39,694 nucleotides of DNA, from contig JAGCJW010000030.1 in assembly GCA_017647785.1 (NCBI GenBank), positions 1 to 39,694 of the forward strand. Direction: 5' to 3'. Under the pieces are notes generated by a model. It saw only the letters and a program-made list of their open reading frames with translations. It ran no database searches and had not been told where the DNA came from. This document shows positions 7,876 through 16,362 of the stretch, in pieces. The first letter of the stretch is position 1. The number at the start of each line of letters is the position of its first letter. The DNA is from Bacteroidales bacterium. GTDB taxonomy: Bacteria; Bacteroidota; Bacteroidia; Bacteroidales; P3. The position numbers were made by a program, and so were the translations under genes.

Positions 7876-10182
7876 ATGCAAAGAAGATATATAGTATTTA
7901 GTATTCTATTCTGTTTATTTATTTATAGCAAAGCAGTTTCTCAAACAGCAGATATTGATGTATTACATTACAACATTAACTTAAATATCAACAACATAGA
8001 AAACAACAAACACATTGGCTTTACAGAAATCAATTTCATAGTTTTAAATCCAAATAATTCTATTGTAGAATTTGATTTAAGAAATCAGACAATTGATTCT
8101 ATTCTTTTAAATCAAGAAAACATTGATTTTACTTACCAAAACAATAAAATAAGTCTTGAACTAAATAATTCCCCTACTGAAGACACTTTAATCGTAAAGG
8201 TATTTTATTCTGGCGGTAACAATGTTGAGCCTTATAATTGGGGAGGAATGCATTATTCTAACAATATTATATATAACTTAGGTATTGCTTTCCAAGATTT
8301 CCCTCATTGTTACGGAAGAAGCTGGTTTGTTTGCAAAGATAGTTTCACAGACAAGGCTACTTTTGATTTACATATCACAACAAACAATGATGTAATAGCT
8401 GTTTGTTCTGGAAATTTACTTAACACCTCTAATAATTTAGACAATAGCACTACTTATCATTGGAGCGTACCACAAGAAATCACGACATATTCTCTTGGAT
8501 TAAGCATTGCAAACTTTGAGAAATACGAAAAAAACCTTAACTCTAACGGAAGACAAATACCTTTAACTGTTTATCATTTCAGCAACGACAGTACTGCAAT
8601 ACGAGAAAATTTTATGCACATAGATTCTGCTTTTGTTTGTTTAGAAAAACACTTTGGCGATTTTATGTTTAATAGAATTGGATATAGCACTACTCCTAAA
8701 GGAAGTATGGAACACGTTGACAACATCAGCCTTGCACATAGTTTAGCATCTAATTATTCTTTATCCTCTCAATCTGTTATTGTTCACGAAATGGGACACT
8801 CTTGGTTTGGAAATCTTATTACTTGCGCAAATGCAGGAGAAATGTGGATAAACGAAGGTTGGACTACATTTACTGAAAGATTAAGTCTCGCATCTATTTA
8901 TGGAGAAGATGTTGCAAAAGAACATTTTAGAAAGAAAGCTGAAAGCGTAATCAGTAGACTTCCTATACAAGAAGGAAAGTTTGCATTAAGTGGAGTAGAC
9001 AGCACACGAACTTATTCAAGCACTGTTTACGATAAAGGAGCTTTAATTGCTATGTCTTTAAAAACATATATTGGAGACAGTTTATTTTACTCTGGAGTAA
9101 AAAGACTACTTAACGATTTTGCCTTTTCAAACATAGATTCAGAAGCATTAAGAGATAGTCTTTCATCTTACACAGGCATTGACTTAACAGACTTTTTTAA
9201 CTACTATGTTTTTGATACAACATTACACCATTTTGCTATAAAGAATTGTACATTTGACAACAATTCAGCAGATGTAACAATAGCTTCACGAACACAATTT
9301 AACGACAATTTAAGATGCAATAACATAAGAATTCCTATCACATTTATGGATTCTGCATTCAATACTTGTCAAAAGCTAATAATAGACGACGGAAATGAGA
9401 CACCTCATCACTTTGACTTACCTTTTACACCTAAAGCAGCTTTCCTTGATTTAGAAGAAGATTTCTTTGACCTGACAACAGACTGCTATAAAATGATATC
9501 AGAAGTTGGCAATTACGAATTTCCTTACACCTATTTCAAAGCACAAGTAAATTCTTGCGAAGACACAATTCTTATTCGCCCTACTCTGCACTGGCTTGGT
9601 GCTAAAGAAAACGAGCAAATAGAGAGCGTAAGCAGATTTTCACAAAAACATTATTGGACAGTAGAAGGTATAAACTTAGAAAAAGCAAACATAACAGCCA
9701 AGTTCTACTTCAAAGTATCAGATTCAGAACTCGGTTTTGATAATAGCTTAATGCAATACTCCTCTGCAAAAGATTCTTTAATGTTATTCTACAGAGAAAA
9801 CCCAGAATCACAATGGTATAGAATCAAAGCAGACTACCCTTCTACCACAACAGGCTATGTAACCACTGAATTACGCAAAGGAGACTACATAATGGCAATA
9901 GGAGATAAAAATTTAGTAAGTTTAAAAGAAGAAGCAACAAACACCATAAAAATAAAAATACATCCAAATCCTTCAAACGGAATAATAAATATTACACATC
10001 CTCAATTCAAAGAATACTGCAATTTAAAAATATACAATTCAATAGGAGTATTAGTCCACAATCAAAAAATCAATCCAAATACCACAAGTAGCAAAATAGA
10101 ATTAAACCTTCCAAAAGGTTGCTACAATGCTACAATTAAAACAAAAAACAATTCAATTTCAGAAAAGTTCATCATAGAATAA
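7876..10182 (+). CDS. M1-family metallo-aminopeptidase secreted by T9SS
   Basis: A 768-residue protein with a signal peptide (about 1-22). The N-terminal beta domain is followed by the catalytic domain of the aminopeptidase N (gluzincin) family: the exopeptidase motif appears as GSMEH (normally GxMEN). The zinc site HEMGH is at residues 304-308, and the third ligand E327 is in NEGWTTFTE, which gives HExxH-x18-E. E305 is the catalytic base. A domain of ~200 residues follows, then a type A T9SS sorting domain (about 697-768: IHPNPSNG, IYNSIGVLV, final EKFIIE). It should remove N-terminal residues from peptides outside the cell, feeding amino-acid uptake. It is transcribed alone from the box at 7848. 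Confidence 0.93.
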   Translation: MQRRYIVFSILFCLFIYSKAVSQTADIDVLHYNINLNINNIENNKHIGFTEINFIVLNPNNSIVEFDLRNQTIDSILLNQENIDFTYQNNKISLELNNSPTEDTLIVKVFYSGGNNVEPYNWGGMHYSNNIIYNLGIAFQDFPHCYGRSWFVCKDSFTDKATFDLHITTNNDVIAVCSGNLLNTSNNLDNSTTYHWSVPQEITTYSLGLSIANFEKYEKNLNSNGRQIPLTVYHFSNDSTAIRENFMHIDSAFVCLEKHFGDFMFNRIGYSTTPKGSMEHVDNISLAHSLASNYSLSSQSVIVHEMGHSWFGNLITCANAGEMWINEGWTTFTERLSLASIYGEDVAKEHFRKKAESVISRLPIQEGKFALSGVDSTRTYSSTVYDKGALIAMSLKTYIGDSLFYSGVKRLLNDFAFSNIDSEALRDSLSSYTGIDLTDFFNYYVFDTTLHHFAIKNCTFDNNSADVTIASRTQFNDNLRCNNIRIPITFMDSAFNTCQKLIIDDGNETPHHFDLPFTPKAAFLDLEEDFFDLTTDCYKMISEVGNYEFPYTYFKAQVNSCEDTILIRPTLHWLGAKENEQIESVSRFSQKHYWTVEGINLEKANITAKFYFKVSDSELGFDNSLMQYSSAKDSLMLFYRENPESQWYRIKADYPSTTTGYVTTELRKGDYIMAIGDKNLVSLKEEATNTIKIKIHPNPSNGIINITHPQFKEYCNLKIYNSIGVLVHNQKINPNTTSSKIELNLPKGCYNATIKTKNNSISEKFIIE

Positions 10183-10230
10183 AGAAAAAGTTTCATCATC
10201 TTGTCACATTTTTGATATTTTCTTTGTCTT

Positions 10231-10788
10231 ATGGTTAAGATGTTGCAAAAAAAAGAACTAAAAGCTCTAATAGAGCTGTGCAAAAAAGGTGACAAAAAAG
10301 CCCAACAAAACATATTCGATTTGAAAAAAGACGAATTATTTGCTGTTTGCAAAAGATACGCATCTAATTCCATAGAAGCAGAGGATATGTTTATAGAAGG
10401 CTTTACTAAAATCCTTAACAACATTAATACCTATGCAAATGGAGACTTTGATGCATGGACAAAACGCATTGTAATCAACACTTGCATAAACATCTATCAC
10501 AAAGAAAACAAAAGAAAGCAGAATGAAATAACTACAGACGAGTTTTACGAAAACGAAGATATTGAAAGCCCTGAAAGATTCAGCAATGAAGACCTTTATT
10601 ATTGCATGGAACAACTCAACAATAAGCAAAGAACAATCTTTAACCTCTTTGTAATAGATGGATACAAAACAAGAGAAATAGCAACATTACTAGACACAAG
10701 CGATGACACAGTAAGAACAACTATACATCGCACTAAAATAAAACTAAAACAACTTTTAGAAGATTTAGAACGAAAGAGAAATTTGTGA
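10231..10788 (+). CDS. ECF-type RNA polymerase sigma factor
   Basis: A 185-residue sigma-70 family protein. Region 2 covers about residues 20-95 (FAVCKRYASNSIEAEDMFIEGFTKI, then FDAWTKRIVINTCINIYHK). Region 4 covers about 120-180, with a helix-turn-helix (YKTREIATLLDTSDDTVRTTIHRTK). There is no region 1 or 3, as expected for ECF factors. The start may be the ATG at 10231 or the in-frame ATG at 10240. The stop codon overlaps the start of the next gene (TGATG), so the pair is translationally coupled, the usual layout of a sigma factor and its membrane anti-sigma partner. Confidence 0.92.
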   Translation: MVKMLQKKELKALIELCKKGDKKAQQNIFDLKKDELFAVCKRYASNSIEAEDMFIEGFTKILNNINTYANGDFDAWTKRIVINTCINIYHKENKRKQNEITTDEFYENEDIESPERFSNEDLYYCMEQLNNKQRTIFNLFVIDGYKTREIATLLDTSDDTVRTTIHRTKIKLKQLLEDLERKRNL

Positions 10789-11639
10789 TGAAAATAGAAG
10801 AATTATTCAAAAACAGACTTAAAGATGCTAAAGTAAAAGCTCCAAATGATTTATGGAGCAAAATAGATAGTGGATTAAATAATATTCCACAAGCAAATAG
10901 CATTTCACCAAATACAATAAGCACCATAAGTGGTTCTTTCAAAGCAATAGCCGTAAGTTGTGGCGTAGCAATAGCTTCAGTTACTGCTTATGTTGTATAT
11001 GATCAAGTTTCAGAAAAACAAGACAACACAATAATCACTCAAGAAACACAAACAGAATTACCTGTAGAAGGAAAACAAAAACAAGTAGAAACAATAGAAC
11101 AAATCACCCCTACTAAAACAGAAACAAAACAAATTGTTCTTCAAGAAACGATTACAAAAGTCACTCCAATAACACCAGAAGAAGAAACTATAATTAACGA
11201 AATCTACACACCAAAAGAAAACACTAACAACACCATCACAAACACTCCAACCAACACCCCCCCTGTCGTCACAAAAGAAGAAATAAAACAAGAAAAAGCA
11301 CCTCAAGAAACAATAGAAGAAATACAAGAGCCAATCAATCAAACCGAAGAAATAATAAAAGAAGAGATAGTCTTTGATCCAGATATAAAGATTCCTAATT
11401 TCATAAGTCCAAACAACGATGGAATTAACGACTATTTCAATATTCATAACATAGAATCCTATCCTGACAATGAATTAATCATTTTAGACTCTCGCAAAAG
11501 GAAAGTATATCAAGCCCGTTCTTACAACAATGAATGGGGAGCAAGCAACATTCCTCAAGGTACTTATTTCTATAAATTATTGATAAAAGAAGGACAAAAT
11601 CAAAAAATATTACACGGAGTTATAACAATTCAATTATAA
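10788..11639 (+). CDS. Putative membrane anti-sigma factor with C-terminal T9SS type B (CHU_C-like) domain
   Basis: The ATG at 10788 overlaps the sigma factor stop (TGATG), so I prefer it to the GTG at 10785. It gives 283 residues. Residues 1-45 are a charged cytoplasmic segment with NDLWSKIDSGL, similar to the start of many Bacteroidetes anti-sigma-like membrane proteins. One membrane helix follows (about 51-71). Residues 72-200 are low-complexity and rich in Thr, Glu, Gln and Pro. Residues 202-283 form a CHU_C/gliding-motility C-terminal domain (IPNFISPNNDGINDYF, ending GVITIQL). Such domains normally target secreted proteins to T9SS, so their place on an inner-membrane-anchored regulator is unusual. 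The anti-sigma role is inferred from context and topology. Confidence 0.75.
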   Translation: MKIEELFKNRLKDAKVKAPNDLWSKIDSGLNNIPQANSISPNTISTISGSFKAIAVSCGVAIASVTAYVVYDQVSEKQDNTIITQETQTELPVEGKQKQVETIEQITPTKTETKQIVLQETITKVTPITPEEETIINEIYTPKENTNNTITNTPTNTPPVVTKEEIKQEKAPQETIEEIQEPINQTEEIIKEEIVFDPDIKIPNFISPNNDGINDYFNIHNIESYPDNELIILDSRKRKVYQARSYNNEWGASNIPQGTYFYKLLIKEGQNQKILHGVITIQL

Positions 11640-11761
11640 AGCTTAATTTTATATCACTAAAAAACAGAATATTATAAAACATCTTCAAAAAAAAAGCTCA
11701 TTTTTATTTTGAATTAAAGGCAATATTACTAATATTGCAAAAAAAATAACAATAGTTTGAT

Positions 11762-12169
11762 ATGAAAAAAGGAGTACAAAAAAAACGTTCAATCATCAGT
11801 TATCAAAATCTTCCTCAAGAAGCAATTGATCTTTTTGACGAAAAATACGGTGACGGTTATGCTGATTATGCTCAAAAAATAACAAAACCTGATGGTTCTA
11901 CATTGTATGTAGTACCTTTGGAGACAGACGATGCCGTATATATGGTAAAAGTAGATGTTGTTATAGATTCAAAATTCTCAGAAGAAGAATTTGACAAAGA
12001 AATATTAGGCTCAACTAAAGCAGACGAAGAAATAGTAAACTCTCACGAAGAGGAAGAAGAAGAAAATATAGGTCAAGACAAATTCGTTCTTGTTCACGGC
12101 GATTACTCTAATGTAAACGATGTAGCCGATGAAGATGACAACGACGACGATGAAGCAGATGAAGATTAA
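11762..12169 (+). CDS. Small hypothetical protein with highly acidic tail
   Basis: I do not recognise the family. The 135-residue product has a basic start (MKKGVQKKR), a short globular part (about 10-75, with YQNLPQEAIDLFDEKYGDGYADY and TLYVVPLETDDAVYMVKVDV), and two acidic runs (EEEEEE near residue 100 and a C-terminal Asp/Glu stretch). No signal peptide or membrane segment is visible, so it should be cytoplasmic. Acidic tails of this kind occur in chaperone-like and nucleic-acid-mimicking proteins, but nothing here shows a function. It is followed by a strong terminator and lies 122 bp downstream of the anti-sigma-like gene. Confidence 0.75.
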   Translation: MKKGVQKKRSIISYQNLPQEAIDLFDEKYGDGYADYAQKITKPDGSTLYVVPLETDDAVYMVKVDVVIDSKFSEEEFDKEILGSTKADEEIVNSHEEEEEENIGQDKFVLVHGDYSNVNDVADEDDNDDDEADED

Positions 12170-12190
12170 AAACACTTATTTAAAATAACA

Positions 12191-12230
12191 AAAGGCTGTT
12201 TCAGTTCAACGAAACAGCCTTTTATTTTTT
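12191..12230. terminator. Bidirectional terminator between convergent genes
   Basis: A perfect 12-bp stem, AAAGGCTGTTTC (12191-12202) with GAAACAGCCTTT (12211-12222) around an 8-nt loop, has a T-rich tail on the right and an A-rich flank on the left. It can serve both the acidic-protein gene and the leftward T9SS gene. Confidence 0.88.
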
Positions 12231-12243
12231 CCTTTCTTTGTTT

Positions 12244-13431
12244 TTATTGAATGATTACTTTCTTATTTGCAAAGCCTCTTTGTGTTTTTATTCTTACAAT
12301 ATACATTCCACTTTCAAGATGCGATACATCTATGGTTTCAATATTTTGTTTTCCCTCTTTTCTTAGCACAACTTGTCCTAAACTATTATGAATTTCTATT
12401 TCTCTTATCTTAAACGATGATTGCACTGTCAAAACATCACTTGCAGGATTTGGAGAAACGTTAGAATATCTATCTACCGTAGCATCGTAAAGACACATAT
12501 CTGTAGTGTCATTAGTGTCAAAGTTTATTCCATCTCCAAGAGTGCTATCCGTTTCTGCAAAGATTGGAAACATATACATTTGGCAAGTACTTGGAATATA
12601 ATTCTCAGCTGATAAAGTATTAGTGTTAGGATAATAGCCATATGTACTTATAGTATCTTCTGGAAAGTAAGGATCAGTATAAGTATTAAACGGGTGTTGC
12701 TCCCATTCTACCCAAGCATTATCTTCTGCATCTTCTTCTGCTGTTCTTACCAAAGTAGGCCATTCCGAATAACAATCTATTGTTAATATCATACTAAATA
12801 AACGAGTAGATGAACCCGTTACGTCTTCAACTATATAAAACAATCCATTTACATTAACAGGATTATCAAAATAATATTCCATGTAAGTATAATCATTTCC
12901 ACGTATTAAAACGGAATTAGTATCTATATCAGTAGAAGCTATTTCTCGCTCCAATGTACTATTCATTATTTTTAATTTACCTTTTGGGTTTGAGTTGTAA
13001 ATTCCTACAAAATAATCATAAGAAGGATAAGGAGAAGTAGCGCGACTTGCTTCATAAAGAATAAGCCCCATTTTAGAATCAACATAAGGATTATCGTAAG
13101 GGTAATATACTCCAACTGCAACTCCTTTTATTGTTAATAAAGTATCTGTATAACAAGGTTGGGCTCTGTCTAATATAAAAGGATAAAAAGTCCCATCCAA
13201 GTGCCAATGACCACTTCCTCCGAAAAAATGATGTCCTCTTTTAAGAAGAAAATTATTATTATAATCTGGAAGATTAGAACCAAGCTCTTCATGAAAGCGA
13301 ACATCACCACAACCTTCTACATCTATGTAATCAGGTAAAAAATAATCATTAAACACTGTATCTGATACATTTTGCCCTTTCACTATTGTAAAGCAAAATA
13401 AAATTGCTAAAATAAATAAACTCTTTTTCAT
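12244..13431 (-). CDS. T9SS-secreted protein, paralogue of the one at 1129-2256
   Basis: I start at the ATG at 13431 (MKKSLFILAILF), where a normal signal peptide begins, rather than ten codons upstream. This gives 395 residues and leaves 20 bp after the preceding gene. The order is signal peptide (1-19), an unrecognised middle region, and a type A T9SS sorting domain (last ~75 residues). Shared blocks with the paralogue include LPDYIDVEGC, ILDRAQPCYTDTLLT, NPVNVNGLFYIVEDVT and CQMYMFPIFAETD. The function is unknown and the surface location is inferred from the sorting domain. It is the second gene of a two-gene leftward operon. Confidence 0.85.
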   Translation of the reverse strand: MKKSLFILAILFCFTIVKGQNVSDTVFNDYFLPDYIDVEGCGDVRFHEELGSNLPDYNNNFLLKRGHHFFGGSGHWHLDGTFYPFILDRAQPCYTDTLLTIKGVAVGVYYPYDNPYVDSKMGLILYEASRATSPYPSYDYFVGIYNSNPKGKLKIMNSTLEREIASTDIDTNSVLIRGNDYTYMEYYFDNPVNVNGLFYIVEDVTGSSTRLFSMILTIDCYSEWPTLVRTAEEDAEDNAWVEWEQHPFNTYTDPYFPEDTISTYGYYPNTNTLSAENYIPSTCQMYMFPIFAETDSTLGDGINFDTNDTTDMCLYDATVDRYSNVSPNPASDVLTVQSSFKIREIEIHNSLGQVVLRKEGKQNIETIDVSHLESGMYIVRIKTQRGFANKKVIIQ

Positions 13432-13451
13432 ATTGATTATTTTTAAAATTA

Positions 13452-14771
13452 TTATTGACATAATATTGAATACTTTTTCGTACTATTAGTAACATTTACT
13501 ACATCAGTAACTTGTTGCCCAGCATGATATATATAAGCTGGATTAATTGTTGCTGAATTCAAGAAAGAATAATTAAATACGTTTTCATTGTAAGAAATTG
13601 CACAATTTAAAGGTGCTGTTGAATTTCTATTACAATCAAATGTAATTACTCTATTTGTTTGTAAATATTTTGAGACTGTGGCATAATAGTAATCTTCGTA
13701 TCTTATTATACTATTGTATTGTTTAATTCTTTTATTAATCAATGTATCTGGTTGAATAGATATCGAAACATAAGTATTAGTTAAAAAAGGCTCTATTGGA
13801 AATATTTCATCAAAGCCATGATGTCCTCCTGCAAGATACAACAAACTATTATCCTCTGGGCAGTATTCTAAATCTATTGGTTCTAATTTTGCCTCAGGCA
13901 CCTCTAAGCATTGGTCGTTTACTATATTTATTCCTGCAGTAGCATCAAATGTAATAAAGTCTGTTTTGTACCATGTATTATTTGTAATTTTTCTATGCGT
14001 ATAAGCAAAGGTAAATGCATTTGCGTTTAACTTTGAATTTTCTAACACATAATTATCGTATCTTAATTCAGGGTGGGTAAAACCTTGATAGGTATATTGA
14101 GAAATATTTCCTGCGTCAAAGGCTGTTACAACAATAGAAGTATCACTATGAGTTTCTATTGCGGCTATTTTATCTTTACCCACAGACAATCTTCTATAAG
14201 CATATTTACTTTCCATTATTTGATATGTGCTTGGATTAGCAGTATTCATATCTATTAAATATCTATTATCAGCTAATGCAGCAACATGTATGCTATCGTT
14301 CCAACTATACACTTCCAATTCTTTTACAGCAATAGTTTTTATTGGATCTTCTATTTTTTGTATAGTTATTGGAGATGGTGTTGAACTAAATAGATTAGCA
14401 ATCGTTGTCCAACCAATAAAACCTCCATAAGCACTACTTTCTCCACAAAAATAAATAATGCCTCCGAAAATTTGAAAATCATGAACTGTTGCATTTGACA
14501 ATGTTCGCTCAATGACAGTAGTGGTTCCTGTTGTAGAAAGTAAAAATATAGTTCCTTGACCATTTATAGTTGATATAATTGGAATGGATGTAACTAAATT
14601 ATTTTTATCTATACTTCTAATCCTAATCAAATTAGAATCAATAGTAATATTGTTACTATATGGAATTTGCCTTAGCGTTGTCGCTGTATTACCCTGACTT
14701 ATTATATTTTGCATTTGCGAAAATGCAAGCATTGGTAATAATACCAATACAAATATTAATATTCTTTTCAT
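13452..14771 (-). CDS. Secreted hypothetical protein, possibly beta-propeller-like
   Basis: A 439-residue protein with a clear signal peptide (1-18, ending LAFSQ). The rest is rich in beta-forming, Thr and Asn residues and has several loosely repeated stretches (FQIFGGIIYFCGESS, SIHVAALADNRYLID, NSLLYLAGGHHG). That pattern hints at a propeller fold, but I recognise no family. There is no T9SS sorting domain, so it may stay in the periplasm or be released by another route. The gene is first in the operon, with the T9SS protein 20 bp downstream, and has the second copy of the regulatory cassette directly upstream. The equivalent gene is missing from the paralogous locus at 1-2.5 kb. Confidence 0.75.
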   Translation of the reverse strand: MKRILIFVLVLLPMLAFSQMQNIISQGNTATTLRQIPYSNNITIDSNLIRIRSIDKNNLVTSIPIISTINGQGTIFLLSTTGTTTVIERTLSNATVHDFQIFGGIIYFCGESSAYGGFIGWTTIANLFSSTPSPITIQKIEDPIKTIAVKELEVYSWNDSIHVAALADNRYLIDMNTANPSTYQIMESKYAYRRLSVGKDKIAAIETHSDTSIVVTAFDAGNISQYTYQGFTHPELRYDNYVLENSKLNANAFTFAYTHRKITNNTWYKTDFITFDATAGINIVNDQCLEVPEAKLEPIDLEYCPEDNSLLYLAGGHHGFDEIFPIEPFLTNTYVSISIQPDTLINKRIKQYNSIIRYEDYYYATVSKYLQTNRVITFDCNRNSTAPLNCAISYNENVFNYSFLNSATINPAYIYHAGQQVTDVVNVTNSTKKYSILCQ

Positions 14772-14815
14772 ATTTTCTAATTATTGAAATTTGTAAATTT
14801 GATTACTATTTCTTT

Positions 14816-15037
14816 CTTGCTTTGATTGGATTTATTTTAACGATGTTTGCTCAAAGCGAAATAGAAAGCAAACATCTCTATTTGCTTAAATTGTTTTTGC
14901 AAAGGTAAGTTATGCTTATTGTAATTTGCATAATATTTTTGATTGATGCTACAAAGGTAAAAATAATTCTTTGAATTAAAAAAATAAAACAAAGAATTAA
15001 AAAATTATTTCTTTGTTTTATTTTCTTTATTCTTTGT
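14816..15037 (-). repeat. Intergenic regulatory cassette, copy 2
   Basis: Near-identical to 2299-2523. From right to left it contains the AAAATAAAACAAAGAA terminator hairpin behind the O-antigen-ligase-like gene, two TACCTTTG -7 boxes (complements of 14952-14959 and 14900-14907), and the leader stem GATGTTTGCT (14842-14851) with AGCAAACATC (14867-14876). The loop is 15 nt here and 16 nt in copy 1 and has diverged, while the stem arms are unchanged. Confidence 0.8.
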
Positions 15038-15038
15038 T

Positions 15039-16253
15039 TTATTTTTCCTCCTTAGCAAAGGCACTTAACCAAACAAAGTAAAAAGCAAAAAAATGTACTC
15101 CTTGTTGTCTTTCTAGAATAGATTCCGTCATCATAAAAACACCTAATATTGCTATAGACAAAAGTAATATTAAGCTCTCTTTTGTCCAAAAACTATATGA
15201 CAACATAAATAGAGCAACCAAAAAACAAATTAGTCCAATTACTCCTAATGCTATTGCAGTCTGAACAAATTGATTGTGAGCGTTAAGGTAACGTCCAAAA
15301 TCAACTCCTTTTTGCGAATAAAAATCTTCTAATTCGCCTTTCACATCTCCTGTCCCCACTCCTATTACGGGGCTTTTCTTTACAATTTCAGCTACATTGC
15401 TATAAATGAAGCTTCTTTGTGAAACAGAATCTACTATTTTCGTTTGTTTACTTGTTTCAATTTGTGTTTTAGCAACAATATTTGCATATCTATTATTAAA
15501 CTCCTTTACTACAAAGAAAGATGTTGCAAAAACGACACAAACTATCAAGTAGTACAAAACATTGATATATTGTCTTTTTAGTAACAATTCATTAAACAAA
15601 ATCACAACACAAATAAACACCATTGCTAAAATACCTATTCGAGAGCTTAATAAAACATTAAAGATTGCTAACCAAGACATTGCAATTAACCTTAATACAA
15701 AGTGTTTCTTGAAAGGCATAAAATAAAACATCATAAAGGCAAAACAAGTGTAAAGAGAGAAATATGTAGTATGAGTTTTCTTTCCTAATCTTGTGTATAA
15801 AATTTCCTTTATATTGAATTCATCACCTGCAAAAGCTTGCACAAGTCCATTTCCCAAGCTATAAACTTGCATAACAAACAAGCCAAAAGCAAAAGACAAA
15901 AACACTTTCCACAATTTTTCTTGTGTAAACATCTTTGAAGGAAGACAAAAAACGACAAGAGAAAACAATAATAATGGCAACTTAATAGACAAATCCTTTA
16001 AGCCCTCGTTTATATCGCTTGTGTAAAACATTCCTATACAATGTAGTAAATAAAAAATCAACAACCACAAGAGTGGATTTTTTAGACTTAAGTTAAAATT
16101 AAAGCATTCCTTATTTCTATTGCACAAGAAATTAACTAAAACAACTAATAACAACAACGCTAAGGATAAGCTCTTAAAAAGAGGTGGCAAAACAACACAA
16201 AAGGCTGCAAATAAAAAGAGAGGATATATTGAATTAGATATAAAACTTTTCAT
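15039..16253 (-). CDS. O-antigen ligase / polymerase family membrane protein (Wzy_C)
   Basis: A 404-residue polytopic protein with roughly ten to twelve hydrophobic segments. It has the large periplasmic loop typical of WaaL/Wzy-like proteins, with SPVIGVGTGDVKGELEDFY, followed by RYLNAHNQFVQTAIALGVIGL. The AHNQ histidine is conserved in this family. It would join or extend lipid-linked glycans on the outer face of the inner membrane. Whether it is ligase or polymerase cannot be decided from sequence. It is divergent from the GT-C/TPR gene at 16363, which also suggests envelope glycan work. Confidence 0.85.
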   Translation of the reverse strand: MKSFISNSIYPLFLFAAFCVVLPPLFKSLSLALLLLVVLVNFLCNRNKECFNFNLSLKNPLLWLLIFYLLHCIGMFYTSDINEGLKDLSIKLPLLLFSLVVFCLPSKMFTQEKLWKVFLSFAFGLFVMQVYSLGNGLVQAFAGDEFNIKEILYTRLGKKTHTTYFSLYTCFAFMMFYFMPFKKHFVLRLIAMSWLAIFNVLLSSRIGILAMVFICVVILFNELLLKRQYINVLYYLIVCVVFATSFFVVKEFNNRYANIVAKTQIETSKQTKIVDSVSQRSFIYSNVAEIVKKSPVIGVGTGDVKGELEDFYSQKGVDFGRYLNAHNQFVQTAIALGVIGLICFLVALFMLSYSFWTKESLILLLSIAILGVFMMTESILERQQGVHFFAFYFVWLSAFAKEEK

Positions 16254-16277
16254 CTTCTATGTTTTATGATACGTTTG

Positions 16278-16285
16278 CAAATATA
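16278..16285 (-). promoter_or_regulatory. -7 box for the O-antigen-ligase-like gene
   Basis: The complement reads TATATTTG, matching TAnnTTTG, and lies 25 bp upstream of the start at 16253. Confidence 0.55.
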
Positions 16286-16327
16286 CATATTTAAGTTTTT
16301 ATTTTATCATATCTTCAAATAAAATAT

Positions 16328-16335
16328 TACCTTTG
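16328..16335 (+). promoter_or_regulatory. -7 box for the GT-C/TPR gene
   Basis: TACCTTTG is a perfect TAnnTTTG match and lies 27 bp upstream of the ATG at 16363. Confidence 0.6.
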
Positions 16336-16362
16336 CCAATTCAAAAAACAAAATATTAAATC

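Noticed and set aside
10785..10787. GTG start for the anti-sigma-like gene
   Set aside because: The ATG three bases later overlaps the sigma factor stop as TGATG, the more usual coupling signal.
11058..11447. 129-residue frame on the minus strand within the anti-sigma-like gene
   Set aside because: Its Phe/Tyr/Cys-rich composition is a by-product of the Thr/Glu/Gln-rich linker read backwards, and it has no promoter.
13432..13461. Ten-codon upstream extension of the T9SS protein at 12244
   Set aside because: It puts MSIIILKIIN before a normal signal peptide and overlaps the previous gene's end. The ATG at 13431 gives a standard secretion signal.
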